From assembly GCF_001982635.1 (NCBI RefSeq), contig NZ_MKFI01000001.1, positions 1,196,891 through 1,260,890 on the forward strand: a stretch of 64,000 bases of DNA, in the 5' to 3' direction. The stretch comes from Bradyrhizobium mercantei (GTDB lineage Bacteria; Pseudomonadota; Alphaproteobacteria; Rhizobiales; Xanthobacteraceae). The notes under the pieces are model-generated. The model did no database searches. It was not told where the DNA came from and was given only the letters and a program-made list of their open reading frames with translations. Shown here one piece after another: positions 23,401 to 31,883 of the stretch (positions are counted from its first letter, which is position 1; every line of letters begins with the position of its first letter). The position numbers and the translations under genes were made by a program.

Positions 23401-24570
23401 TTAGCGGAGCAGCTGCAGCACGCTCTGCTGCGACTGGTTGGCCAGCGCCAGCGCGGAGACCGCGATCGACTGGCGGGTCGACAGCGCCTGGCTGTTGGCC
23501 GCTTCCTCGTTGGTGTCGGCCAGCGTCAGGTTCGACGAACCGGTCTGCAGCACGTTGATCAGGTTCTTCGAGAAGTCCTGACGGATCTGCACGATCGAGA
23601 GGTTCGAACCCAGCGTCGAAGCTTCGCTGCGCAACGAGGAACTCGCCGAGCTCAGCGACGAGATCACGCTGTTCGCCGAGTTGTTGTCGAGGAAGTCGGT
23701 GCCGGCGGTCAGCGATTTCAGGCCGAGGCCGGAGGCGCTGAAGGTGACACCGGTGATGCTCAGCGTGGACTTGCCGGTCTCGTTGAAGGTCAGCTTCAGG
23801 CTGTCGCCGTTCAACAGGTTGATGCCGTTGAACGATGCATCCTGCGCCGTGGTCGTGATCTGCGAGATGGTGTTGTTGTACTGCTGCACCAGGGCCGCGC
23901 GCGCCGACTGCGAAGCCGAGTCGGCAACCGGAGCCGTGCCGGCCGCGCTGAACGTCGCGGTGCCGCCGCCGGTGTTGGTGAAGGTCACCGCACCGATCGT
24001 CGAGGACGCCGCGTCATTGGTCGTGGTGATGACGAGCTTGTTGGAGCTGTCGAGGCTCGCCGTCAGGTTGCTGGCCGACAGCGCCGTGTTCAGCTGCGCC
24101 AGCGAGCTGTTCGCACCGAAGGTGAAGGTGAAGGCGGGCTGACCGGCCGAAGCCGCGATCGCCAGCACGTCACCGCTCTTGATCGTGGTGCCGTCGACCA
24201 GGTTGGCCGCCGTGCCGCCAAGCGCCGCGGTGGACGTGACCTGGGACCGGGTGGTGTAGCCGGTCGGGCTCTGCAGCACCTGGTTGGCAATCGACTTCGC
24301 GCTATCGACGAGCTTCTGCAGCGAGGTGATGCCGGTGTTGGCGGCCTGCAGCACCTGCACACCGTTGCCGATGCCGTCGAGCAGGTTGTTGATGTCGCTG
24401 GCGCGGTTATCGAGCGACTGAGCGGTGAAGAAGTTGGTCGGGTTGTCGAGCGCCGTGTTGACCTTCTTGCCGGTGGCAAGGCGGTTCTGCGTGGTGGAGA
24501 GCAGATCGGCGGTGGACTGGAGGGAGAGGAGGTTCTGACGAACGGAGGACGAGAGAATGATGTCAGACAT
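23401..24570 (-). CDS. Flagellin
   Basis: The filament subunit, 389 residues. The N-terminal D0/D1 helices ('LLSLQSTADLLSTTQNRLAT', 'FFTAQSLDNRASDINNLLDG') and C-terminal helices ('SIVQIRQDFSKNLINVLQTG', 'SALALANQSQQSVLQLL') are typical. The middle region (about 115-260) has beta-rich inserts, including 'GDVLAIAASAGQPAFTFTFG'. The ATG at 24570 is preferred over one two codons upstream because AGAAAGG then sits at normal spacing. It is the only flagellin gene in the window and is followed by a strong terminator. Confidence 0.96.
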   Translation of the reverse strand: MSDIILSSSVRQNLLSLQSTADLLSTTQNRLATGKKVNTALDNPTNFFTAQSLDNRASDINNLLDGIGNGVQVLQAANTGITSLQKLVDSAKSIANQVLQSPTGYTTRSQVTSTAALGGTAANLVDGTTIKSGDVLAIAASAGQPAFTFTFGANSSLAQLNTALSASNLTASLDSSNKLVITTTNDAASSTIGAVTFTNTGGGTATFSAAGTAPVADSASQSARAALVQQYNNTISQITTTAQDASFNGINLLNGDSLKLTFNETGKSTLSITGVTFSASGLGLKSLTAGTDFLDNNSANSVISSLSSASSSLRSEASTLGSNLSIVQIRQDFSKNLINVLQTGSSNLTLADTNEEAANSQALSTRQSIAVSALALANQSQQSVLQLLR

Positions 24571-24680
24571 TTTCATACCTTTCTGGTGTGAAACTGAGGA
24601 AAAAACCGCGCCAATCCTTTCTGATCGGGCGGACGGCCGATCCTGCGTTCAAGCCGCGAAGGAAAAAGAAATCTCCGGCA

Positions 24681-24701
24681 CGGCATTTGAGACAAATGCC
24701 G
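24681..24701. promoter_or_regulatory. Perfect 21-bp palindrome between flagellin and flbT
   Basis: CGGCATTTG-AGA-CAAATGCCG is a perfect 9-3-9 inverted repeat about 110 bases upstream of the flagellin start and 230 bases before flbT. It overlaps a sequence resembling a damaged sigma-54 element (GGCACGGCATTTGAG, with GA where GC is needed). It is a candidate binding site for a dimeric activator or repressor of flagellin; the protein is not known. Confidence 0.5.
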
Positions 24702-24798
24702 AAGAATAAAATTGTCGCCATTGGGCGAGGTTCGCCGCGAAAACTACTGAGAGGATTGCCGATTCCGGCCGAATGCCGGCACCTGCACCGGCGCCTCG

Positions 24799-24817
24799 TT
24801 CACCAAGCATTAACCAT
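24799..24817 (+). promoter_or_regulatory. CtrA-like box upstream of flbT
   Basis: TTCA-N7-TTAACCAT matches seven of eight bases of the TTAA-N7-TTAA consensus and carries the extended TTAACCAT. It lies about 115 bases before the flbT start, in the orientation of flbT. Confidence 0.45.
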
Positions 24818-24932
24818 CATGGGAAAGGATCGCTGTCGCATCGGCCCCCGGACGCGACGGCGGCTGCTAAGCAATGCCGAACATGTTCCGCTAGCGACGA
24901 CGTCGCGCGACTGCCGGCAAAGGAGAACGGTC

Positions 24933-25364
24933 ATGGCCCTGAAGGTCGAACTCAAGCCGAACGAGCGCATCATCGTCGGCAACTGCGTGATCACAAACAC
25001 CGATCAGCGCGCCCGCCTGCTGATCGACGGCGACCGCATCCCGATCCTGCGCGAGAAGGACATCCTGACGCCGGAGACCGCCGACACACCGGCGAAGCTG
25101 ATCTATCTCGCCGTGCAGCTCATGTATCTGTCGCCGGACCCGATGGCGCACCATCCGACCTATTTCAGCCTGGTGCGCGACATCATCACCGCGATGCCGA
25201 GCGCCTGGCCGTTCATCGAAAGCGTCAACAACTTCATCCTCAACGGCGATCTTTATCACGCGCTGAAGGAATCCAAGAAGCTGATCGCGCACGAGGAGAA
25301 GCTGCTGGAAACCGCGCGCGGCCAGCAGAACGCCAATCGGGACGACTCTCGCAAGAGCGCGTAA
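24933..25364 (+). CDS. flbT: Flagellin mRNA regulator FlbT
   Basis: FlbT is the RNA-binding post-transcriptional regulator of flagellin in Caulobacter and relatives. The 143-residue protein fits the family: 'LKVELKPNERIIVGNCVITN', 'RARLLIDGDRIPILREKDIL', 'LAVQLMYLSPDP' and 'FIESVNNFILNGDLYHALKE'. AAAGGAG precedes the ATG at 24933. It is divergent from the flagellin gene and ends at a bidirectional terminator shared with flgL. Confidence 0.97.
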   Translation: MALKVELKPNERIIVGNCVITNTDQRARLLIDGDRIPILREKDILTPETADTPAKLIYLAVQLMYLSPDPMAHHPTYFSLVRDIITAMPSAWPFIESVNNFILNGDLYHALKESKKLIAHEEKLLETARGQQNANRDDSRKSA

Positions 25365-25382
25365 GAGTCCCTCGCCCGAATG

Positions 25383-25410
25383 AAAAAGGCCTCCGCGAGG
25401 AGGCCTTTTT
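25383..25410. terminator. Bidirectional terminator between flbT and flgL
   Basis: A 12-base perfect stem AAAAAGGCCTCC-GCGA-GGAGGCCTTTTT gives a GC-rich core with an A tract on one side and a T tract on the other. It works for both convergent genes, flbT on plus and flgL on minus, and lies between their stops. Confidence 0.92.
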
Positions 25411-25436
25411 GCTGGCTGGAGATGGGCGGCGGGCAA

Positions 25437-27317
25437 TCAGCTGATCGGCAGATATTTCAACAGCGTGGTCTGATACAGCATCGAGGTGGTCTGGTACGAG
25501 GCCTGCAGGCTGGTCTGCAGCGCCAGGATCTTGGTCGCGACCTCGTCCTGATTGACGCCCTCGACCGAGTCGAGCATCGTTTCCGCCATGCCCTTGAGCT
25601 GGGTCTGGCGATCGGTGGCCGCCTTGGTTGCGGTCTGCGCGCCGGCGAATTCGGCCTGCACGTCCTGGATCTGCTGCTGGCCGTTCTGCGGGGCGAGGTT
25701 CGCGCTTACGCGCTGCGCCAGCGCCGTCACCTGCCCGCTCGCATTCGGATTGCTGGCGTTCGTGGTGACAGCCGCATACACCGCGACGTTCTGCAGCAGA
25801 TAGCGGAACGCCTGCTCGTTGGCGCGCGCGCCATACTGCACGGTGATCGATTGATCGACCTGCGCGACGGCCGTGCCGCGCGCCGATCCCGGGCCGTTCT
25901 CGCCGGTATACCAGTAGACCGTGTTGGCGGGCGTGCCCGCGACGAGGTTCGTCGCCGTGTCGAACGGCGGTCCCCCGACCCGGAGCGGCGCCGGGGTCGC
26001 GGTCGTGTTGTTGGCGATGCCGAGCGCACCGAGTGCGGCCGTGTTGGAACTCGAGATCGAGAGGTTCTGGCCGTCGGCGCCATGCAGGGTGATCGCACCG
26101 TTGCTGATGGTGGACGGGTTCTTGGTGCCGCTGATCTGGTCGATCTTCGCCATCAGCGTCTGCACGCTGTCGGTGATGTTGAGCTGGTTGCCGGCGGCGC
26201 CCGAGGCGACGAAGGTGATCGGAGTGCCGTTCACCGTGATGGTGTCGCCGGCGGCGAAGCTTGTCGACAGCGAGTCGGTGCCCGCCGCACCCGAAAGGGC
26301 GGTGGCGCCTGAGATCGGCGCCGGCGGGGTGTTCTGGCTATTGACGGCGGCACCCGCGACGGTCGCGACCGGATTGAAGAAGTTGCTCGACGCTGCGACC
26401 GCGGAGGCCGCGACCAGCGACGTATCGCTCAGCGTCTTGATCGACGACGTCAGCGTCGACTGGAGGTTGGCCGTCGTCGCCGTGGTATCGGCGCCGATCA
26501 GGAACGAACCGGCCGGTGGCGGGTTCGTCGTCGTCGCCGTGAGCTCGATCGAATCGGTGGTGCCGTCGGGCAGCGTGAAGTTGAACTTGATCTTGTCGCC
26601 GTCCTTCGGATTGACGGCGCCGAGGTCGACCGAGGTCGACTTCGGCGTGCCGGCCGGCTGCGTCACGGTGGCACCGGTCAGTGACGATTGCACCGACAGC
26701 AGCTTCAGGCCGAACGGCGAGCCGTCCTCGGCGACGCTGGTCACCGTCGTGGTCGCCGGCGGCGACGAGACGCTCAGCCGTCCCATCGAATTGGCGCCCT
26801 GATCGGCCTGCTTGCGCTCATTGATGAGCTGGGTCAGGCCGGCCTGGGTTGCCGTGCCCTTCAACATGGTGTCGGCGGAAACCGTGGCCGGCGTATCCAT
26901 GGCGCGGCCGGAGAACAGATAGCGGTCGCCCGACTGGCTGTTCAGCATCGCGACCGCGTTGGCGAACGCCGCCTGCGCGGTGATCTGGCCCGAGGTCTGG
27001 CCGCTGTCGTTGAGCGTCAGCGTCGCGGTGGTCGAGGCGTTCTTCACCTGGGTGCCGACATCGGACAGCCCCTGCAAGGTCAGATTGGCGACGCTGAGGC
27101 GCGTGTTGAGGTTGGTCGCCGTGTCGGAGAACGCGTTGATGCTGCTGATCTGCGCACGCAGGCTGAGCGCGAAGCCGCGATCGAGCCCCTGCCCCGCATA
27201 GGTCGTCGAGACCTTGCCGGTTGCAAGCTGCGTCGTCAGGTCATTGAGCTGACTGCGCAGGTTGAGGATCGTGGTGCCGATATAGGAAGTTCTGCCGCTT
27301 ACGCCGTCGATCGACAT
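25437..27317 (-). CDS. flgL: Hook-filament junction protein FlgL (enlarged)
   Basis: FlgL (HAP3) joins hook to filament. The N-terminus has the flagellin-like helices 'SYIGTTILNLRSQLNDLTTQ' and 'GFALSLRAQISSINAFSD', with the FlgL mark 'SGDRYLFSGRAMDTPAT' near residue 130. The C-terminus 'SYQTTSMLYQTTLLKYLPI' is also typical. At 626 residues it is about twice the usual length. The extra length is a beta-rich middle (about 190-500), in which residues 341-434 closely match a module in FlgE. Last gene of flgE-flgK-flgL, seven bases after flgK. Confidence 0.93.
   Translation of the reverse strand: MSIDGVSGRTSYIGTTILNLRSQLNDLTTQLATGKVSTTYAGQGLDRGFALSLRAQISSINAFSDTATNLNTRLSVANLTLQGLSDVGTQVKNASTTATLTLNDSGQTSGQITAQAAFANAVAMLNSQSGDRYLFSGRAMDTPATVSADTMLKGTATQAGLTQLINERKQADQGANSMGRLSVSSPPATTTVTSVAEDGSPFGLKLLSVQSSLTGATVTQPAGTPKSTSVDLGAVNPKDGDKIKFNFTLPDGTTDSIELTATTTNPPPAGSFLIGADTTATTANLQSTLTSSIKTLSDTSLVAASAVAASSNFFNPVATVAGAAVNSQNTPPAPISGATALSGAAGTDSLSTSFAAGDTITVNGTPITFVASGAAGNQLNITDSVQTLMAKIDQISGTKNPSTISNGAITLHGADGQNLSISSSNTAALGALGIANNTTATPAPLRVGGPPFDTATNLVAGTPANTVYWYTGENGPGSARGTAVAQVDQSITVQYGARANEQAFRYLLQNVAVYAAVTTNASNPNASGQVTALAQRVSANLAPQNGQQQIQDVQAEFAGAQTATKAATDRQTQLKGMAETMLDSVEGVNQDEVATKILALQTSLQASYQTTSMLYQTTLLKYLPIS
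26016..26297 (-). repeat. Shared module, FlgL copy
   Basis: Codons 341-434 of flgL encode 'LSGAAGTDSL', 'DTITVNGTPITFVASGA', 'GNQLNITDS', 'PSTISNGAITLH' and 'SSSNTAALGALG'. The same blocks occur in FlgE at residues 240-342 in the same order, about two thirds identical by eye. Their DNA is also visibly similar, for example around 'gagctggttgccgg'. Confidence 0.85.
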
Positions 27318-27324
27318 GTTACCC

Positions 27325-29202
27325 TCACGTGAGCTGCAGCAGCGCGTCGTACATCTGCTTGATCGACGACATCACGCGCGCATTGGCCGAATAGGCGTTC
27401 TGGAGCGAAAGCAGATGCGCCATCTCCTCGTCCATGTTGACGCCGGAGGTCGAGTCCATCTTGGTCTGCAGCGTGTTCAGCACGACGTCCTGACCGTCGG
27501 CGAGTTGCTTGGCGGCCGTCGCCGATTCGCCCTGCTGGCTGATGAACTGCTTGGCGAAGTTCAGCAGCGTGCCGGTGAACGGCGCGCCGGTGGTGCCGAG
27601 GCCGGTCTTCGGCGAATAGCTGTACGACGCGTTCGACAGCTGGTTCAAAATGAGGTTGGCGCGCGTGGTGTCGCCGGCCGGTGTCTGCGGATTGGTCGAG
27701 TACACGACCATGCGCGAGGGATCGCCGACCAGGGCGGTGTTGACGCTGATGCGCGCGGCAAGGCCGGTCGACTGCGAACCGTTGGCGGTGATTGCGCCGG
27801 TGTAGAGCCCGCCATTGTCGGTGAACAGCGGAAGCTGCGGATCGCCCGAGGTCAGCGACGACACCGTCGATGTCACCGATGCCGCGGTCACGTCGGCCTT
27901 GTTGGCAGCGCCGTCGTCAAGCACGCGCAGCGTCGATCCGGACGGATTGGAGAATTGCAGGCCGGTTCCTCCGAGCGCGCCGTTGAGCTGCGACAGCACC
28001 GAGCTCATGCCGCCGGAGAAATCCACCCCCAGCACCTCGTCGTTCGGATCGACGGTTGCGGTGTTGCTCAGCGGCAGCACGCTCGGATCGTCGACGCGAA
28101 CGATCGACAGATTGTGCGTCAGCCCGGTGGTGTTGTCCTTGTAGGAGACGTGGATGGTGTTGCCGCTCTGCAATCCCGAGAGATCGAGGTCGAAGCCGGA
28201 CTGCGCCCCCGCCGTCGCGGCGGTGCCCGCGGTGGTCTTGTCTGACAGCGCGCTCGACATTGCGGCGGCGAACTGATCGAGCTGGGTCTGGGCCTGCGTC
28301 AGCGTGTTGTCACGCAGTTCGAGATAGGCAGCGATCTTGCCTGATCGGATCGAGTTGGTCGACACCATGTCGTAGGTGCCGCCGTGCGGGAAATTGATGG
28401 TGATGGTGCCGACGGTACTCTTGGTCGGGTCGGTATTGTACTGCGTGTTGGGCGTCATCGTGCCCTGGGCGTTGAAGCTGAGCGTCGCCGCTTCGGTGCC
28501 GACCAGTTGGACGCCGGAATTGGTGAACACGGTCACCTGGTTCTGGCTGTTGGTGACGGTGCGGATGTCCATCAACTGCGAAAGCTGGGTGACGTAACGA
28601 TCGCGCTGATCGAGCAATGCCGCGGTCGAGGCGTCGGTCGTGCCGCCATTGGCCTGGAGCTGCACATTGAGGCGCGCGATCTGCTGCATCGCATTGTTGG
28701 CGGTGTTGACGGAGTCGCTGATGCCGGCCTCGGCATTGGCGCGCAGGGTCTGGATCCCCTGCGAGGTCGCGTTGAGCTGCTGCGCCATCGATTGCGCGGC
28801 ATTGACGACGCCGATGCGCGCGGACTGCGAATCCGGGCTGGTCGACAGCCCCTGCAGCGCGGTCAGGAACTTGTTGTAGGCGTCCTCGATCGTGCCGGTG
28901 GAGTCGGGATTGCCGTAAACGCCCTGGAGGTTGGCCAGGAATTGCGAGCGGACGTCGGCGTAGGACGCGCCCGACGTCTCGGTGCGAAGTTGGGTCTGCA
29001 GGAATTCGTCGAGCTGGCGGTTGACGCCGGTGATGAGAACGCTCGACCCGAACTGGCCGGTGGTACCGGTATCCTGGTTCAGCGTCTTCCTGACGTAGCC
29101 GGGCGTCTCCGCGTTGGCGACGTTCGACGACACGAGCGAGAGCGAGGCCTGCGTGGCGCGCAGGCCCGACATCGCGGTGGAAAGGGCTTGGCTCAAACCC
29201 AT
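27325..29202 (-). CDS. flgK: Hook-filament junction protein FlgK
   Basis: FlgK (HAP1) lies between hook and FlgL. The 625-residue protein has the rod/hook-family start 'SLVSSNVANAETPGYVRK', the FlgK helical domain ('DAYNKFLTALQGLSTSPDSQ', 'IARLNVQLQANGGTTDASTA'), a variable beta-rich middle and the C-terminal 'SGVNMDEEMAHLLSLQNAY' followed by 'ANARVMSSIKQMYDALLQL'. It lies 46 bases after flgE and seven bases before flgL. Length is in the upper range for the family. Confidence 0.96.
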   Translation of the reverse strand: MGLSQALSTAMSGLRATQASLSLVSSNVANAETPGYVRKTLNQDTGTTGQFGSSVLITGVNRQLDEFLQTQLRTETSGASYADVRSQFLANLQGVYGNPDSTGTIEDAYNKFLTALQGLSTSPDSQSARIGVVNAAQSMAQQLNATSQGIQTLRANAEAGISDSVNTANNAMQQIARLNVQLQANGGTTDASTAALLDQRDRYVTQLSQLMDIRTVTNSQNQVTVFTNSGVQLVGTEAATLSFNAQGTMTPNTQYNTDPTKSTVGTITINFPHGGTYDMVSTNSIRSGKIAAYLELRDNTLTQAQTQLDQFAAAMSSALSDKTTAGTAATAGAQSGFDLDLSGLQSGNTIHVSYKDNTTGLTHNLSIVRVDDPSVLPLSNTATVDPNDEVLGVDFSGGMSSVLSQLNGALGGTGLQFSNPSGSTLRVLDDGAANKADVTAASVTSTVSSLTSGDPQLPLFTDNGGLYTGAITANGSQSTGLAARISVNTALVGDPSRMVVYSTNPQTPAGDTTRANLILNQLSNASYSYSPKTGLGTTGAPFTGTLLNFAKQFISQQGESATAAKQLADGQDVVLNTLQTKMDSTSGVNMDEEMAHLLSLQNAYSANARVMSSIKQMYDALLQLT

Positions 29203-29248
29203 GCTATGTACTCGCCTTTACTGCTTCACGCCTGCATCGTCGATGCGA

Positions 29249-31084
29249 TCAGCGCACCACGTTCAGGAGGTCCTGCACCATCGAATTGGTCGTCGTGATC
29301 ACCTTGGTGTTGGCCGAATAGGCCTGCTGGGTCACGATCAGCTTGGTGAACTCGTCGGCGATATCGGTGTTCGAGCTCTCGAGCGAAGAGCCGACGATGG
29401 TGCTCCCCCCCTTGCCGAACAGCGCGCCACCGGACTCATCGGTCGCCTCGAACGCGCCGCCGTCGATGCGCTTGAGGAAGTTGGTGCCGTTGAAGGTCGC
29501 GACCGAGATTTCGGCGAGGTCGATGTTGCGGCCGTTGGTGTAGTTGCCGACGATGCGGCCATTGGTCGAGACGCTGACCGATTGCAGCTGGCCGGCCGGG
29601 AAACCATCCTGCTGGATCTGGTTGACCTGGACGTTACCGTTGGCGTCGGCGAACTGGGTCACGCCGCCGGAGCCGAAATTGATGACGGGATTGCCGAGCG
29701 ACACGCCGTTGACCACGGCATTGTTGAGCGTCACCGAGGAAATCGCCGGCGACATCTGGCCGTTGGAGGCGAAGGTGAAGTTGATGTTCGCGTTCTGCCA
29801 GGAGACCTGCGTGCCGGTTGCATTGGGATTGACCTGGTAGAACATGTTCCAGGTGTCGGTATGTCCGGCGCCGAGCGAGGAGCTGTCGGTCTTGGCCCAG
29901 CGGAATTGCAGGTTCACCGGCGCACCCGACACGTCGTAAGCGGTGACGGCGCCGCCCGAGACGGATTCGTTCAGGAAGGTCGAATTGTCGTTGCCGACCA
30001 CCTGGCCGGTCCCAACCGTGCCGCCGCCGCCGCGGGTCGCAACCGCCTGCCCTGTGAAGCCGAGCGCCGCGAGAGCGGTCGAGTTCGAGCTTGTCACCTG
30101 CAGGTCCGCCGCAGTGCCGGAGTGCAGAGTGATCTTGCCGCCGCTGATCGTCGATGGCGTCGCGGTGCCGGTAATCGCGTCGATCTTGGCGAGCAGCGTT
30201 CCGATACTGTCGGTGACGTTGAGCTGGTTGCCGGTCGCTCCCGAAGCCACGAAGGTGATGACGGTGCCGTTGACCGTGATCGTATCGGCCGGCACGACCG
30301 GAGGGCCGGCAGAGCCGGCGCTGAAGTTGGTATTGATCGAATCGCTGCCAGCAGCGCCCGAAAGCAAGGTTGCGGCGGTGTTGGCGACCGACGGCGTCGC
30401 CTTGTTGTTCTGCGCGGTGCCGGTGACGGAGGAATCGGTGTAGGGCGCGGCCGGCGTGCCCAGTACCAGCGGGTTATGGCCAGCGCTGAACGCGCCGGGC
30501 CGGATCAGCTCCGAGCCGGGAACCGAGGTGTCGTGCGCGGTGGTCAGCGGATAGGACGCGAGGTTGGCACGGTAGTCGATCTTGGTGGTCTGCTGTGCTG
30601 GCAGGAAGTCGTTCTTGAAGCGCAGCACCTGCGGCGAAGAGCCCGACGGGTTGCCGGTGGTCGGGTCGATCGGCACGCCCTCGAGGTAATAGCCGGCGCC
30701 GTTGACCAGATAGCCATCCTTGTTGAGCTGGAAATCGCCGCGGCGGGTATAGCGGTCGACGCCGTCGAACACCGGCGAGCCGTCGGTGAAGCCGCCGGGC
30801 TTCTGCACCGCGAAGAAACCGTTGCCGTTGATTGCCATGAAGGTCGCCACCGAGGCCGACTGCACGTCGCCCTGCACCGAGTTGGTCGAGCGGGACTGCG
30901 CCGTGACGCCGCCGGCGAGCTGCGCGGTCAGCGCGGTCTGCGGCACCAGGTCGAGGAAGGAGGTGTCGATGCGCTTGAAGGCCGTGGTCTGCGAGTTGGC
31001 GATGTTGCCGGAGATGTTCTCGAGCGCGTACGACCCTGCGCGCAAGCCACCGACCGCCGTCGTAAGAGCGCCGAAGATACCCAT
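29249..31084 (-). CDS. flgE: Flagellar hook protein FlgE (enlarged)
   Basis: FlgE builds the hook. The N-terminus 'GIFGALTTAVGGLRAGSYAL' and 'NISGNIANSQTTAFKRIDTS', the central 'GNGFFAVQKPGG' and the C-terminal 'LTKLIVTQQAYSANTKVI'-like 'FTKLIVTQQAYSANTKVITT' are typical. At 611 residues it is longer than enteric FlgE (402) and near Caulobacter FlgE. Residues 240-342 are a beta-rich module also found in FlgL. The start at 31084 is set by GGAGAAC upstream and the conserved 'MGIFGAL'. A near-perfect sigma-54 promoter lies about 70 bases upstream. Confidence 0.96.
   Translation of the reverse strand: MGIFGALTTAVGGLRAGSYALENISGNIANSQTTAFKRIDTSFLDLVPQTALTAQLAGGVTAQSRSTNSVQGDVQSASVATFMAINGNGFFAVQKPGGFTDGSPVFDGVDRYTRRGDFQLNKDGYLVNGAGYYLEGVPIDPTTGNPSGSSPQVLRFKNDFLPAQQTTKIDYRANLASYPLTTAHDTSVPGSELIRPGAFSAGHNPLVLGTPAAPYTDSSVTGTAQNNKATPSVANTAATLLSGAAGSDSINTNFSAGSAGPPVVPADTITVNGTVITFVASGATGNQLNVTDSIGTLLAKIDAITGTATPSTISGGKITLHSGTAADLQVTSSNSTALAALGFTGQAVATRGGGGTVGTGQVVGNDNSTFLNESVSGGAVTAYDVSGAPVNLQFRWAKTDSSSLGAGHTDTWNMFYQVNPNATGTQVSWQNANINFTFASNGQMSPAISSVTLNNAVVNGVSLGNPVINFGSGGVTQFADANGNVQVNQIQQDGFPAGQLQSVSVSTNGRIVGNYTNGRNIDLAEISVATFNGTNFLKRIDGGAFEATDESGGALFGKGGSTIVGSSLESSNTDIADEFTKLIVTQQAYSANTKVITTTNSMVQDLLNVVR
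30050..30361 (-). repeat. Shared module, FlgE copy
   Basis: Codons of about residues 242-345 of flgE encode 'LSGAAGSDSI', 'DTITVNGTVITFVASGA', 'GNQLNVTDS', 'PSTISGGKITLH' and 'SSNSTALAALG'. It matches the FlgL module at 26016-26297 except for a nine-residue insertion ('SAGPPVVPA') after the first strand. It is probably a D2/D3-type surface domain of the hook. Confidence 0.85.
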
Positions 31085-31150
31085 GACATGTTCTCCAATT
31101 CGATTCCCGGCGGCTGGCAATCAGCAGAGGGCCGCATCGGCGGAGCATGT

Positions 31151-31166
31151 CGCAAGGGTCGTGCCA
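31151..31166 (-). promoter_or_regulatory. Sigma-54 promoter of flgE-flgK-flgL
   Basis: On the minus strand the sequence is TGGCACGACCCTTGCG, a full match to TGGCACG-N4-TTGC with GG and GC 10 bases apart. The transcript would begin near 31140, about 55 bases before flgE. It is the best RpoN promoter in the window. Confidence 0.92.
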
Positions 31167-31309
31167 CGAAACGAAACGTAACAAAATCATGCGCTTGAAA
31201 AAAATGCCCCGGCCGTTTAACCGGGGCACAATTGCCGGGCAGGCAACAATTGCCGGGACGGAGCGCAGTTCTGACCGCGCGCCTCCGCCCGAAAGCGCTA
31301 TGGGCGCCG

Positions 31310-31810
<501 letters not shown>

Positions 31811-31883
31811 CAATCATCTCCGATGCGGACGGCCAGTGCTGGCGAACGGGTTCGTCAACAGATACGAACCCCGCCGGCCGACG

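Noticed and set aside
24676..24690. Sigma-54 promoter for flbT (GGCACGGCATTTGAG).
   Set aside because: The invariant GC at -12 is GA; recorded only as a degenerate look-alike inside a palindrome.
29114..31198. Long plus-strand frame across flgE.
   Set aside because: It is antisense to a well-supported hook gene and rich in Arg/Gly/Asp, as expected of a shadow frame.
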